Of a stretch of DNA of 64,000 nt, positions 37,585-49,388 are shown piece by piece. The notes beneath the pieces are model-generated. The model searched no databases and was not told where the DNA came from. It was given only the letters and a program-made list of their open reading frames with translations. The position numbers were made by a program, and so were the translations under genes. The number at the start of each line of letters is the position of its first letter. Positions within the stretch are counted from its first letter, which is position 1. Origin of the DNA: Rotaria macrura (lineage: Eukaryota; Rotifera; Eurotatoria; Philodinida; Philodinidae); contig OENT01000099.1 of assembly GCA_900239685.1 (NCBI GenBank), positions 124,001 to 188,000 on the forward strand, read 5' to 3'.

Positions 37585-40034
37585 TTAAGTTAAATTATTG
37601 ATAATTTGATTTACGCGTAAATTAAATGAAAACTAAATATAAATTGACACCTCTACACCTAACCTCAAAACCGTCAATTTTGCCTGCCACAGACAGGTAG
37701 ACTAACAGACCCCGACAGACCGAGCCAGGCAATGACTCACGGTCTGTCTGGGCGGTATGTCTGACTAATGTCGAAAACTATGTTTTTAATCATTTTATAT
37801 GAAGAATAATCTAACAAGAAAATATCTAACAATCAATAATTTTTTATTTATTTTTCTTTTATCCTTAGCGCCTACCAACGATAACTCTTTTAAATATTTT
37901 TCCAGACTAATATCATTATTTGCATAATGGTCAGGACGTCTATCAAAACGACGTTGTACAGAATGTGTTTTCGATTTTTGGTCCATCATTTGTCATTATA
38001 CATCGTTTTATAATAGTAGGAATAAGTGTTAAAAATATGATATTTCACAGCATTTATAAAGCCAGATATCCTTGCGGATACTCTTTTCAGTTTTTCATCA
38101 ATTAGTCTGATAATTGAACATAACCAGCTTAAGTTCTAATCTGTACAACTGTTCCTTTTTAATCAGAGAATGTGATGATTAATTTATCTCTACTTATATT
38201 TTATTTTTGAAACGGTTTCTTTATATTATATTCGAAATTGAATATGTTATTACTATGTTTAACAATTATGCCTCATGCTTTCTGATTATTTGTCAGGTCG
38301 TCCTGTTATCATTTGACCACTTTTACGATATCAACTCAAATAGGATTTCATCCTTGTTGTCTGCAAATTTTCCGACATTATATTATTCGACATTACTCAG
38401 TACATTCGTCTGGACCACTGGTTGTTATGGTTTTTTTTTAATTATGTAAACCGAGACATTTCAGTAAATATAAAACTAGAACAAATAGATTTTCGAGAGT
38501 GGTAAAATTTTTATAACATTTCTATTACCGTATTCAGTTCCCGATATTTCCAAGTGAATTCCAGTTCTCGACTTTCATAGAAAACAGGACGGAAAAAGTT
38601 CGTTCGCGCAGGCCCCTACATATAGTCAGCAGTAAAGCGTAATTTCTCAAGTAGAAGCATATTTCTGGTGTGCAATCGTTTCTGACTATGTCTTCTATAG
38701 ATAGACTAGAATGAGTTGATCGCCGAATTTTTCTTACATAAAATTTTAGATTTCCCAATGAAATCGTAATATCTAAAATTGTAGCTTTTTCACAGTCAAC
38801 ATGGTCGAATCCAATGAGTACTTTTCTATGATGGGTAACATTAGGCACAGCAATTGTTGAGAATTTAAACTTTGCTGGACTATAAAACGACTCCATAGGG
38901 GTTACCTTCTACCATAGCACTTGATCGGAAAGAAAATATTTCACAAACTTTACTAGATGATCGTAAGTCTTTAGTTTATTGGCGGGGTTCATATTATTAA
39001 TTTTACAGATGATTTTCATGCAATTAAGACTCCATAACGTATTAATGAAATTATCGATATTGTTTTGATTTCATTAATTCCAGTATTATTTAATATTTAA
39101 ACTATCTCTTTCTTTATTCGATACATTACTATTCTCGGATAATAATGATGATGAAAACATTGAACTTAATCTCAATAATTCATTATGTGATTTTGTTAAA
39201 TATAATAAATGCAGAAATGTATATCGTAGAGCTTAGGATCATTTCTATTGGCTATTTTTTATTCGTTTAATAATTTACTGATAATAGCAAGGCCAAGTTT
39301 TAATGAAGATCTACATCTTGTTTCATCCTTTTCGAAAGTATTAATTGGAGAGTTAAAAGTAGTACATCAGAACGTCATCGATTGAATCCATGTAAACATG
39401 TTCCGATACAACAACGTTCCATTTGATTTTTAGTGATCCTAGTTCATTCTCGTTTCTGGTGGTAACCATGTATTAATTGTAGGATTATATCATCATCGAA
39501 ATATAGGTTCAGGTGTTCATAGAATAACTGGAATCAATTTAATTGATCATAATCATTTTATTGAATTCTACACACACACGCACACACACAAACAACTACG
39601 CAAAAAAAAACACAATTTTATCATAGCCACAAAATATGAGTCAACTGTCTAACCAAAAAGAAAAACTGATGATTGATTGAGAAAGAAATAACTAACAAAA
39701 CTATAGTACCATTCACACGCACACACACGTCACCGGACGCGTATTTTGTTTTTGATTTTTGGATAGAAGAGATAAAAAGAAGAAAAAAGAACGACTAGTG
39801 AGGTGCATTAACAATAACAACAACAACAACTTTTTAACTGATCCTATCACAGAAAAGGCTAATTAACAATTCTTAGATACATAGATAAATATGTACATGA
39901 ACTACCGGAATAAGAGAAAAAAATACAGGAATGTTACAACAAAGGCATCTATTTATGGACGAATGAAACAAACACAAAAAAATATCTCATCACAAATGCT
40001 TTTTCTTTATTGTCTTCTACTGAACTAAAATAAA
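37585..40034. other. Gene-poor region with possible eroded coding pieces
   Basis: No complete gene. A 120-codon minus-strand frame (38534-38896) and a plus-strand stretch near 39290-39540 have a coding-like look, but frames are interrupted and no family is recognised. CA microsatellites occur at about 39572-39590 and near 39715-39729. Confidence 0.4.
38534..38896 (-). other. Unassigned 120-codon open frame
   Basis: The longest open frame in this gene-poor stretch, beginning MESFYSPAKFKFSTIAVPNV and containing GFDHVDCEKATILDITISLG. The composition looks more like a real protein than its surroundings, yet I find no splice partners, domain or neighbour context. It may be a decayed or orphan gene, or chance. 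Confidence 0.25.
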
Positions 40035-43000
40035 TCATTCATTAAATTGATTTTCTTTATCGTTTTCATTCAATAAAGTTGATTTCTTTTTCAATGAGTA
40101 CATTCGGTGTTCATCTGATTCAGGTATATCAAATAATTCATTATAAAATAGATTATCATTCTAGAACAAAATACATCGAAATGACAAGTAGTAACTATTC
40201 TAATGGGTTATTGAAACGAGTTAAAATTACCTTCTCATCGGTTTTAGTCGTATATATTTCTTCATATGATGAATTTTGTTTCGATTCATTTTGATGACGA
40301 GCAATAAAAGGATTCTTATTTGTTGTTGAGTTGATTGACCAATATAGCCAATACCAAAGTACAGTTCGAATTTTTCGTGTCGTTATACGTAGAATACGTA
40401 ATCCTTCAGCTAATTGTAAAACATCTACATTTTCCAAACGAACAATAAAATTGACATGAAGAAAAAACAAATGTCTATATGTGTATATATATATATATAT
40501 ATAAATGAATAAACCTTTCTCATCAGGTAAACGTGGTTCACCGGAACGACATTTTTCAGTTGCATTATCAATTTCCTGCCGACGGCGATCTTGAACTATA
40601 TTAATTGCATTAAACCATTCATCAAGAGTTTCTCGTGTCGCTTCAATCTCTTGAATATGTAAGCATTCTCTGATGCGTTCATGTAAACGAATAATCTATT
40701 TAAAGTGATTCTAATGATGAAAATTATATGCAAGACAAAATTCTCATACTCGACTATATTCATAATGATATTCGGCAATTAAACGATCAACACGTGATGG
40801 ATTATTTGAAAGACTTAAAAAATTCGTATTCGTTGTATCGATCATTGATGATGACGATGATTTGTGCAGCATTTGAATACCAAGTTTTGATTCTGTCTAA
40901 ACAATAGATCAATCGAATGTATTTCATTAATGAAACTTTACAAATGTTGCTTTTGGTTTATTCCTATTTTTCTTGAAGGCATACTATTCAACAGAGAACT
41001 TTTTTTTTCTATCTATCTAATTTTATTTGATGTTTTACAGAATAAAATTGTAACACTTACTTCTGCATAGCTATCTCGAACATAATTCAGTTGTTCATAA
41101 CATTTTTCAATAGCAATATCTATATAATAGAATGGCATAGAAATAATATAAATAGGAAAAAAAATACACGAATTAACTAACGCAACGTATTTGCAACGCC
41201 TGTTCGTCTAAAATATGAAAATAAAAAGAAAAATTAGGTGTAAAGAAAATCAACAGACAAACGATGCAAGTGACTTTAATGTATTCTTGTATCAAGCAGA
41301 AAGAAATGAAGAATATGAGATATTATATTATTTATGTGCGAAAGTTAGGCAGAGAAAGAAAACTTGGAATATGAAATGTACCTGTTAGATCGAAAATAAC
41401 TAAATGAAAGATTACACTAGAAGTACCCGTAGAACAAAAACAAATGGAATATTAGTCGTTACCTAATCTCTTGGCATGTTGTTACAGGCGAAGTTAAATT
41501 CGTATCATTGATTGTTGATGGCATAGACATAGTATCATCTGAAGTCAAGAGTCTATTGTAGAAAACCCAAAAAAAAACGCAAGTACACGAAAACATACGA
41601 GATGAAATCGACACCATCGATGAATGTTGTCTAGAATAAAGTTGTTGCTGTTGTTGTTGTTGTAACATAATTTTATTTGAATTGGTATCTTGTGGTATCC
41701 ATGATTGATTTAATTTTTTATTCTCTTTTTGTTTAAATGCATTGATAAGACGAACATTAGACGATGGTAATGATGATGATGATGAACTTGAAGATGAGGA
41801 CGATGAAGATGAGGACGATTGTTGATTGAGATTATTAGTATTATTGTTACGAGATTTTCTATCATTCAATGTTGTTAATCCTGAACTACGTTGTAGACCA
41901 ATCATCTGACGAAATTGCTGTAATGATACATTTCTTATGAGAGAATTTACACCAGTATGATCACCTTTACGAACAAGAACTTGAATATCTTTAGGAGGAT
42001 TATGATGAATAGAACATAAATCTTATCGTAATAAAAAGAAAAAAAGAATTAAGGAATAACAAAAAAGAAATTGAAAATAAATATTTTACCAGGAATATTA
42101 CGTGGATGACCACTTTCGGAAAACGATGATAGATTATGATTCATGTGTTGCGATGAAGTACTAGAAAGAAAGTTTTATCGAATTCAATGAACAACAATAC
42201 CAGCAGAATAAATAGAAGCAATTCCTAAAAATGAGCTTCTCTGAATACGTTTACAGAAGAAGCACAAAGCATTGTAGAAGGAAAATCTAAGCTACCATCT
42301 GGTTACGTCATGATTATTTACAAGCAAAAGTTTGAATTTCAAAATGTGGCATCGATGACAAGACCTCAACTCATTAATTGAAAAAGCTTCTACAGAACAT
42401 ACTGTTAAGTAATCACATACTTTTATTCTTGAAGGTTAAACAGTAAGATTGAAAATTTTCAAGTATCTACTTCTCTATCGTGAAGATTGTAACTAGTGGC
42501 TTCTGGAAGTTTCTTTTTTGATCTTACCGGACTTTTCCTATAAATTGAGTAATGTTTGATACTTGAAAAAAACCAAAACTCTTTCTCATGAGCAGTATTA
42601 CACGAAAACTCGATATAAAAATGATGATCGATCTTTACGACATAAGCACTTGATTAGCAATGGTTGATTTATATAGAGCACTGTGCAATAATATGTCTTC
42701 TACGATGATTCTTTACCTTTTCATTTGTTGAACAAAATGTATGTGTGGATCTGCTCTTTCACTTTTAATCCATGATGTCGGATGCTGAAAATATGTTGGC
42801 ATCATATCATGTTCGTGATATTCACTATTTTCATCAACGATACTCGATACCATTTGATTCAGATTCGCCGATCTAAATATAATTGTCTTGTATTCGATTA
42901 AATTTTTCAAAAATGATTTCATACCTCATTTCAGCAGGCAAATGAACACTACTATTAAGAAATTTTTCACCATTGCCACTAGATGATAAATTGAAATGAT

Positions 43001-43184
43001 CGATGTGTCCACTTTCTTCTAAATTCCAAGCTGTGTTATGAACTAAATAAGCTCGTAAAAGTCGATCATCAATCTAAATGATTATGATGATAGAAAAACA
43101 AAGTACTATTTAGCATGACACTAATTGAAAAAACTCTCGTTTTACCATGTTCGATGAAGATGTTTGTAATGGTGATGATAACAT
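40035..43184 (-). CDS. Unrecognised 556-residue protein, 12 exons, Ser- and Gln-rich
   Basis: Exons, all phase-consistent: 43146-43184, 42925-43073, 42717-42872, 42090-42160, 41589-42021, 41463-41552, 41182-41207, 41061-41119, 40750-40896, 40515-40695, 40231-40424 and 40035-40160. One intron is only 36 nt (41553-41588). The N-terminal third is polar (IDDRLLRAYLVHNTAW; HNPPKDIQVLVRKGDH). The centre has about 16 serines in a row (GAT/GAC-type repeat on the plus strand near 41765-41815) and a seven-glutamine run (near 41642-41662). The C-terminal third is helical (RVDRLIAEYHYEYSR, RLHERIRECLHIQEIEATRE) and ends in a polar tail. Low-complexity linkers with a helical end suggest a scaffold or regulatory protein, but no domain is recognised. 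It is head-to-head with UNC50, 425 bp apart. More 5' exons may exist. Confidence 0.7.
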
Positions 43185-43609
43185 CTCTCAATCTAAAATT
43201 CTGAAACGAATATTAATATTATAATGATGTACATTTCTCATTCTTGCTATACTTTAAATAGCTGAAAGAGAAAAAAAATCCATAAACGTTATGTATCCAC
43301 AACAAAAACACAACATTTAAAAACTAACAGACTGTTAATTGATTTCAAAGTCAAAGAATTAATTCATATCCAATGAATATTTTTTTACAATCATTCTCTA
43401 TATTTTGAACAATAGTGTCAATTAGTAAATTCATTTTTAATTTCATCAATCGAACTGATTAAAATTAAATACTCTTCAAGTTTAAACAAAATTCAAGTGA
43501 CATCTACTCAGTATTTCTATTTGTCACTCCACGTTTTCTCGTATGCTACGTAATATCAATTGCTATAATTACAATTGAATTCATTTCAGGAAAAAAAGCC
43601 ACAAAGAAA
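43185..43609. promoter_or_regulatory. Putative divergent promoter interval
   Basis: The 425-bp gap between two head-to-head genes (Ser/Gln-rich gene on minus, UNC50 on plus). Very AT-rich; no specific factor site is identified. A splice acceptor (TTCATTTCAG, ending about 43590) lies 20 nt before the UNC50 ATG. Confidence 0.4.
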
Positions 43610-45476
43610 ATGTATGTTCCAATGTCACCTCCACCAGTTATACAAGCAAATAATAATACATCAACATCGTTGAATGTCGGAGAAACTTCATCATCAAATA
43701 CAATATTTGATCGATATAGTGCAGCAGCAAAACGTAACAAATATCTTCGACGTTTATTAAAATTTCGTCAAATGGATTTTGAATTTGCTATTTGGCAAGT
43801 CATACATTTATTTGTAGCACCACAAAAAGTTTTTCGTGCATTTCAATATCGAAAACGTATGAAGATTATAATTTAGAAAAACATAGAAAGCATACGTGGT
43901 CATTTTTTTTTGATTTATTGAAGAAACAAAAAATCAATGGGCAAGAGATGATCCAGCTTTTCTTGTGCTTTTGATGATATTTCTTGTTGGTAAGAAAACA
44001 TCTATAGCAAAGCTTTTTACTATAGAATACGATCATTTCAATTAGTTTCATCGATTGTTATTGGACTTGTCCTTGGAATGGGATTGTTTGGTATCATTAA
44101 ACTTGTTCTATGGGTTGTTTTAGTCGATTGTGTTCTTGTTGGTCTGCTCATATCAACTATTTATTGGTTTGTTGAAATTTGAAATTTGATTTAATCGAAG
44201 AAGAAAATTTTCGAGCGATCTTACTTTGATTTTAATCCTCTTATAGATACCAACTGTAAAGTTCATAAGAATTCTACAAAGTATCTTTCTAGTGATAAAT
44301 GTTTGTAAAATCTACAGTATGTACCAGAGTGTTCTCGTATTTCTCATAGAACTCCTATGTTCTAGTAAATAAAGAACGAGATACACAAATAAAATATGGA
44401 ATCGATTTCTGAATAGAGTAAAGTTTTAACGAGATTTATTGTATTGTATAGTAAGCTTCACTTTTGACATGTGTACGTCAATGATAAATGTTTGATGACA
44501 AACTAATTCTTCTTTGACAATATTAAGTATCCAGCTCAACTTGAAAGACGAGATTATCAGATACGATCAAATTTTTTTATCTTACATTGCCTATAAAAAG
44601 TTTTTTCGAATAGGTTTATTTTCAAACAATTGACAATTTTAAATGAACTTTATTTAAGTCACATATCACTATCGAGTATGAGAATAGATTAAAGAATTAT
44701 GAAATCTCATCATCCTACTAAGCATCGATGATTCGATTACAATTTGAAACAATCAATACTATATTAATATAGTATTGAACATGAATGTTTTCATATTCGA
44801 TTCGTTAAGAAATAATTAAATCTAAAAATGAGTAGTAGTAATTAATAAAACTAATTCAAGTAAATCTCAAGATAAATTTGATAATAACTGCTTTTTATGA
44901 ACATCATTGATATATTAGATTGAGAAATTTTACATTTGATTTTTTAGGTATGTAGCCAATCGATATTTAATAGCTAATCCAAAATCAAGTATTGATGTTG
45001 AATGGGCGTATTGTTTCGATGTTCATCTCAACGCTGTATTACCTCTACTCACTATATTACATGTTGGTCAACTACCGTTTCTCAATTGTTAGACGAATAT
45101 GAAGTTTAATATTTAGAAAAAACAAATTATTTGATCTCTTTTTGTTTTAGCATTTGCCGTTACAACAAGTTATCTATATTGTCTTATTGGTAATACTGTA
45201 TGGGCTATAGCTGTCGGTTATTATATTTACATTCTATTTCTTGGCTTTAGTGGTAGGAAGAAATAAAAATTGAATCGATAATCAGATCGATAGGAATATG
45301 CATTTGTTTGTTTTACTATTTTAGCATTACCATTTCTTCGCAATGCTCATGTTCTTCTTTATCCGCTGACAGGTCTTTTCCTTGTTTATATTCTTTCGAT
45401 CATTGTTCGATGGAATTTTACTCAAATGATTGTGACATTTTATGAATATCGCGTCGGACATATACGATTACCATAG
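43610..45476 (+). CDS. UNC50: Protein unc-50 homolog
   Basis: Golgi/inner-nuclear-membrane multipass protein needed for trafficking of nicotinic acetylcholine receptors in worms and for GBF1-linked Golgi function. Exons 43610-43856, 43924-43989, 44046-44166, 44948-45087, 45151-45252 and 45325-45476 give 275 residues, near the family's usual 259. The family signature is clear: KFRQMDFEFAIWQ, then QTKNQWARDDPAFLVLL, then DVEWAYCFDVHLNAVLPLL, then VGYYIYILFLGFSALPFL and a C-terminal WNFT..FYEYRVG. Five hydrophobic segments are spread from residue 100 on, matching the known topology; the first 45 residues are polar and variable. The third intron is long (781 nt). The start is the ATG just after an acceptor at 43590, fitting either a 5' UTR intron or trans-splicing. 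It appears intact. Confidence 0.96.
44167..44947 (+). other. Long intron 3 of UNC50
   Basis: A 781-nt intron in a gene whose others are about 55-75 nt. AT-rich, with one short palindromic run near 44760-44775. No exon, element or RNA gene is seen. Confidence 0.45.
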
Positions 45477-45756
45477 TAGAGCTATCGGATGTACAGTATT
45501 TTTTTTCTCGGTTTTTCATATTTGTGTTATTTATCGTATCTTACAATTTTTTTTCTGTGTTCATTTAAAACACAAAGATAAATTTCGATCTCTATTCATA
45601 TTCAAGAACAAACGTAATTGAACATATTTTTTTAGATTTTACCACTATTTAGTTTTTCTGCTTTTCTCCGAATCCTAAATCAGAAAATCAGCATATGTGT
45701 TCGGGAAGTTTTCTATTTGCCATTATACAATGAATTTATTGAAAGCGATGTAGTGT
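45477..45756. other. Spacer between UNC50 and tRNA-Gln
   Basis: AT-rich DNA, no gene. The internal promoter of the tRNA lies within the tRNA itself. Confidence 0.4.
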
Positions 45757-45828
45757 GGTCCTATGGTGTAGCGGTTAGCACTTTGGACTTTGAATCCAGC
45801 GACCCCAGTTCAAATCTGGGTAGGACCT
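45757..45828 (+). tRNA. tRNA-Gln (anticodon UUG)
   Basis: A 72-nt cloverleaf. The acceptor stem is GGTCCTA paired with TAGGACC; the anticodon stem TTGGA/TCCAG closes a 7-nt loop CTTTGAA with anticodon TTG; the T arm is CCCAG TTCAAAT CTGGG. Internal A and B boxes are present (TGTAGCGGTTA and GTTCAAATC). No intron; CCA is not encoded, as normal for eukaryotes. A T-run a few bases after the end (about 45831-45837) should terminate RNA polymerase III. Confidence 0.97.
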
Positions 45829-45840
45829 CTCTTTTTTTCT
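45829..45840 (+). terminator. RNA polymerase III T-run terminator
   Basis: A run of seven T follows tRNA-Gln within a few bases, the usual Pol III stop signal. Confidence 0.75.
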
Positions 45841-46226
45841 CTTGGTGAGCATTTTTCTCATTCTGCTTTTTTCTCACACCATGCGTTCGTCGAATCAGGC
45901 AGGACGATAAAAAATAAAAAGGTTATATATGTATAAACATCTGTAGTGGAAAAGAAACATGACGTCATTCATCGGGCACTCTCGTTTGTCTCATTTATAG
46001 AGAAATAAAGACGCACGAAGTAGTGGTGTGCATACATCATCCAATTGGATATTATGAGAATTCCAAACGTGATTTTCTTTCTCTATTTTTTTTCTTTTGA
46101 AGTTTGATCGTTTCTGTTCGAATTGTAATGATAAGAATGAATAACGGTTTCATTTTATACGGTCGATTCATCTAGGGTAACGAACAGTATTCATAGGACA
46201 ACACAACCAATAAATAAAATAAGATC
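45841..46226. other. Spacer 5' of the Sel1-repeat gene
   Basis: No coding sequence seen. It should contain the promoter of the gene starting at 46227. Confidence 0.4.
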
Positions 46227-47255
46227 ATGTGGCGTTTAGCCAATTGTGTTTTTCGTGTTTTTCGTAATGCAGCAACTCATTACCATTCACAAGATGTCCT
46301 TATTCCAATAACTACTGCTTGCAGTACTGATGATGACACAAATCTTAAACGGTATGAAATTTGTTTTTTTATTAATTGAAGTTCATTAATTTTGTCAACA
46401 TCTTTAGACATGAACATCGGCCAGTTGTGAACAAACATGATATTTATCAAATATTGAAAAATAGTCAATTTTCATTTATAAATATTGAAAAACTACACGA
46501 TTACATAAAGAAATTTTCTATTCAACTGGTTTGATATTGATTTCTTTATATATACTAAACTAGAAGTTGAACATTTTCTCGTTTAAAATTAGCATGCACC
46601 AAAACCATCTGAAGTAAAACAAATCGAACCTGCAGAATCACAATGTGTGATTAAAGAAGTTCCGTTGATTTCTGCTTCGCCAGAAAAAGACATAACACTT
46701 GATTCATTACTTCAAACTGATGAAACTTATGTGAATGTTTTAAAAAATCTGGCAGATTTACACGAAGAAACCTTGTCAATAGTCAATCTTCAACTAGCTC
46801 TTGATGCTCTTGAATCCGGTAATTTACAATTTGGCATTGAAACTCTTCAAGATATTTCAAAAAATGGAAACAACGCAGCAGCACTATATAATCTGGGTCT
46901 TTGCTATGAAAATGGTATTGGTGTGAAAAAAGATCGATCCAAAGTAAACAATTTCGATAGTTTCTCTTGAAGAATTCTACGTATATTTATCTAGGCATGT
47001 GATTACTATCGTCAAGCATCTAGTTTAGGTCATATCAATGCACAATTTAACTTAACACTTCTTTCAAATCATATTGATATTGACAATGGTGAAGATGAAG
47101 TTATAGAACAATCAAAAATAATTAATAAAAAGTCGAAGTCAACTTTACGTGATACATTCTTTCGTTTTTCATTATCAACTAATTACAAAGAAGACCATTC
47201 ATTCGGTATCAATCAATTAGATTTTAACAATCAAACAAGTCTATCTTTATCATAA
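46227..47255 (+). CDS. DELE1-like Sel1-repeat protein, probably mitochondrial
   Basis: Exons 46227-46351, 46408-46528, 46593-46943 and 46995-47255 give 285 residues. The N-terminus MWRLANCVFRVFRN is basic and amphipathic, like a mitochondrial targeting sequence. A Sel1-like helical repeat pair lies at about residues 150-225: LDALESGNLQFGIETL..ISKNGNNAAALYNLGLCYENGIGVKKDRSKACDYYRQAS and SLGHINAQFNL. The Sel1 core (A..NLG..YE.G.GV..D..KA..YY..A) is well kept. DELE1 in vertebrates carries mitochondrial stress to the eIF2-alpha kinase HRI and also starts MWRL and has Sel1 repeats before a Ser-rich tail; here only two repeats are visible, so it is much shorter. DELE1 is the best guess; another Sel1 protein is possible. 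Confidence 0.7.
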
Positions 47256-47707
47256 ACAGTATTTTTCTTTTGTTGCTCGTCCTATTTTAGTAAACAGCAA
47301 ATATACCTTGAGAAATATATAATTAAATAACTGAAACATGCAGTTGAAATGATGTCGCGTGCATACATATATGTTAGTTATGCATCATCCTGCGTTTCCT
47401 TCTTATCTTTAATTCGTAGATCTATTTTTCCATCCTTTCATATGGCTAAATATCATAGATCATGTACGAATGATATAGAGTTCGTTTTCGGTTCGTTCTG
47501 AAAATAAAAAGTTCGATCGTGCACAAATATATATGCTTATGTATGAAACGGAAAGAAATGAACCTAATTCATGACTTGAAAAATTTCTGTTATTCTATAG
47601 TTTTTTCTTTTTTTGATGTTAGCTCATGATTGATATGATTCGATAAAGAATAATTACTAATTTTTATTTCAGATAAATTTTTGATTTGTTTTTCAAAAGA
47701 TAATACT
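47256..47707. other. Spacer between the Sel1-repeat gene and MRPL17
   Basis: 452 bp, AT-rich, no gene seen; holds the 3' end of one gene and the promoter of the next. Confidence 0.4.
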
Positions 47708-49388
47708 ATGAGTAATCTTAGTACGAGGTATGATTAATTTCAATGCCACCCATTCTATTGTTTGATGAAACTTATTTTCTAGAACACTTCGTGTTACTGT
47801 ACCGCATGCAATACGATCAAAATTAACTGGTGGTGGTCAAACTGCACGACACGAAAAAATTAAAACAATTTTAGGAGACCTATTTCGACATGAAAGGTAT
47901 TGTAATTATAATCGGAGTATTCTAATCTAATCAATGAGTCAATCATCATGAATTATTTCGAGACAGAAGATTTTTCTTTTGTAACATATTCGAAATTATG
48001 CTTGTCTTATGATACTACCTCGTGGTTCATACCGTGCATAATGATTGAAGATCATGAACTTGTATCCGAATGATGTTTCTGTAATTTTACATGACTAGTA
48101 AATGATTGAAACTAATATAGCTGCGATTAGTTGGATTCATTATAGTCTTGTACTTAAATAAAAATCTATGTATCATCAACATTATAGGCAAAATATTTAT
48201 TTTGCAAGGCTATGTTTGATCCTTAGAAGAACTAGTGAATGTTGCGATTCCTAGTAGATTAAAAGTTGACAATGTATAATTTATATTATGATCAGTAGTT
48301 GATGAGCAATCAAAAACTCAATATAATCGGAAAGACTAATGGTAGACTTGAAAATTGGTTCTCTTTTTAATATATTAGATTCATTCCTCTTAATAGAATA
48401 CGGAAAGCCTGTCAAATTGTTTCTCTTTGGCATTCAAAACACTTTTCTTCATAATTCATTAATAATTTTTTCAAATTTTGCTGGTTATTAGTTATCTATC
48501 GAGTTTTGTTCGTCATTTTATGGAAAGGTTACATTCGAAATATGAACACAAATAATTTTTAGGAATTAATAATTTAGTAGCTTCTCCGATTCATGTTTCT
48601 TATCAAAAATAAACTTTAAATATCATTTCAAAATGACTAATGCACGACTAAATAAAATTCTATACGATATCATCCGTATTGATTAGTTTCGACATTTAAA
48701 TCAATGCAATGAACTCCAGTTTTAGTAATCGATGAATGGCTAAGTTTTTTTAATTGTGTTTTTTTTTCTTCTTCTACAGGATAGAAGGTTATATTCGAAC
48801 ACATGATGAGACAAGACAGTATGCTGAACGTTTGATTGAACTAGCTAAGAAATATGGTGATCGGTAATTATCAATTGTTTTTCATTAATCATATAAACTT
48901 TCTATGAATGTAATCCTTTTTTTTAGACATGTTGGTACGATGCAGCTGATGGTATGAGATGTCCTATTTGTGCAATGTGCGCATTTGTTTTTCTTCTAAT
49001 TAATAAGTTATCATTTCAAATTAGGACTATTGGATTAATGATAAAGATTTGATACATAAAGTATTCAAAGTATTTGTTCCTCGTTACGAAAATACCATTG
49101 GACCGTATACGAATGTAACGTCAAGACTTTGATTGGTATAATATTGCGAAGCATAATTCTTCTTCGTTTTTTCTTTAGTCTTATCGTTTACCGATTCAAT
49201 ATGGTGAATTCAAATTTCCAAATTTACCACGTCAAAATATTGTTCTCGAAATGAAAGATAATCCATATCCACGTATCATACCTGATCCAAGAAATTATTC
49301 AAACATTTTAACAAATGTTCTTCTTGACGAAGCTCGTAAAGAATATCGAGCTGAACAAAGTCAACGAAATAAAAAAGAAGATAAATAA
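47708..49388 (+). CDS. MRPL17: Mitochondrial ribosomal protein bL17m
   Basis: Large-subunit protein of the mitochondrial ribosome, lining the peptide exit tunnel region. Exons 47708-47727, 47783-47896, 48780-48863, 48927-48951, 49025-49114 and 49179-49388 give 180 residues, close to the human 175. The bL17 core is readable: KIKTILGDLFRHERIEGYIRT (bacterial/human L17: RNLLTGLVRHERIE), then AERLIELAKKYGD, then DYWINDKDLIHKVFKVFVPRYENTIGPYT, as in human [30 protein letters not shown]. A charged C-terminal tail follows. Intron 2 is 883 nt while the others are 55-75 nt. It appears intact. It lies 452 bp downstream of another probable mitochondrial gene on the same strand. Confidence 0.92.
47897..48779 (+). 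other. Long intron 2 of MRPL17
   Basis: 883 nt, about 15 times the size of the other introns. AT-rich; no inverted repeat, open frame or RNA gene is recognised inside. Confidence 0.45.

Noticed and set aside
39000-39560. Possible decayed element or gene near CA repeats
   Set aside because: Short protein-like pieces in changing frames, but nothing matches a known family closely enough to call.
43866-44051. Minus-strand open frame over UNC50
   Set aside because: Antisense shadow of UNC50 exon 2 and adjacent introns.
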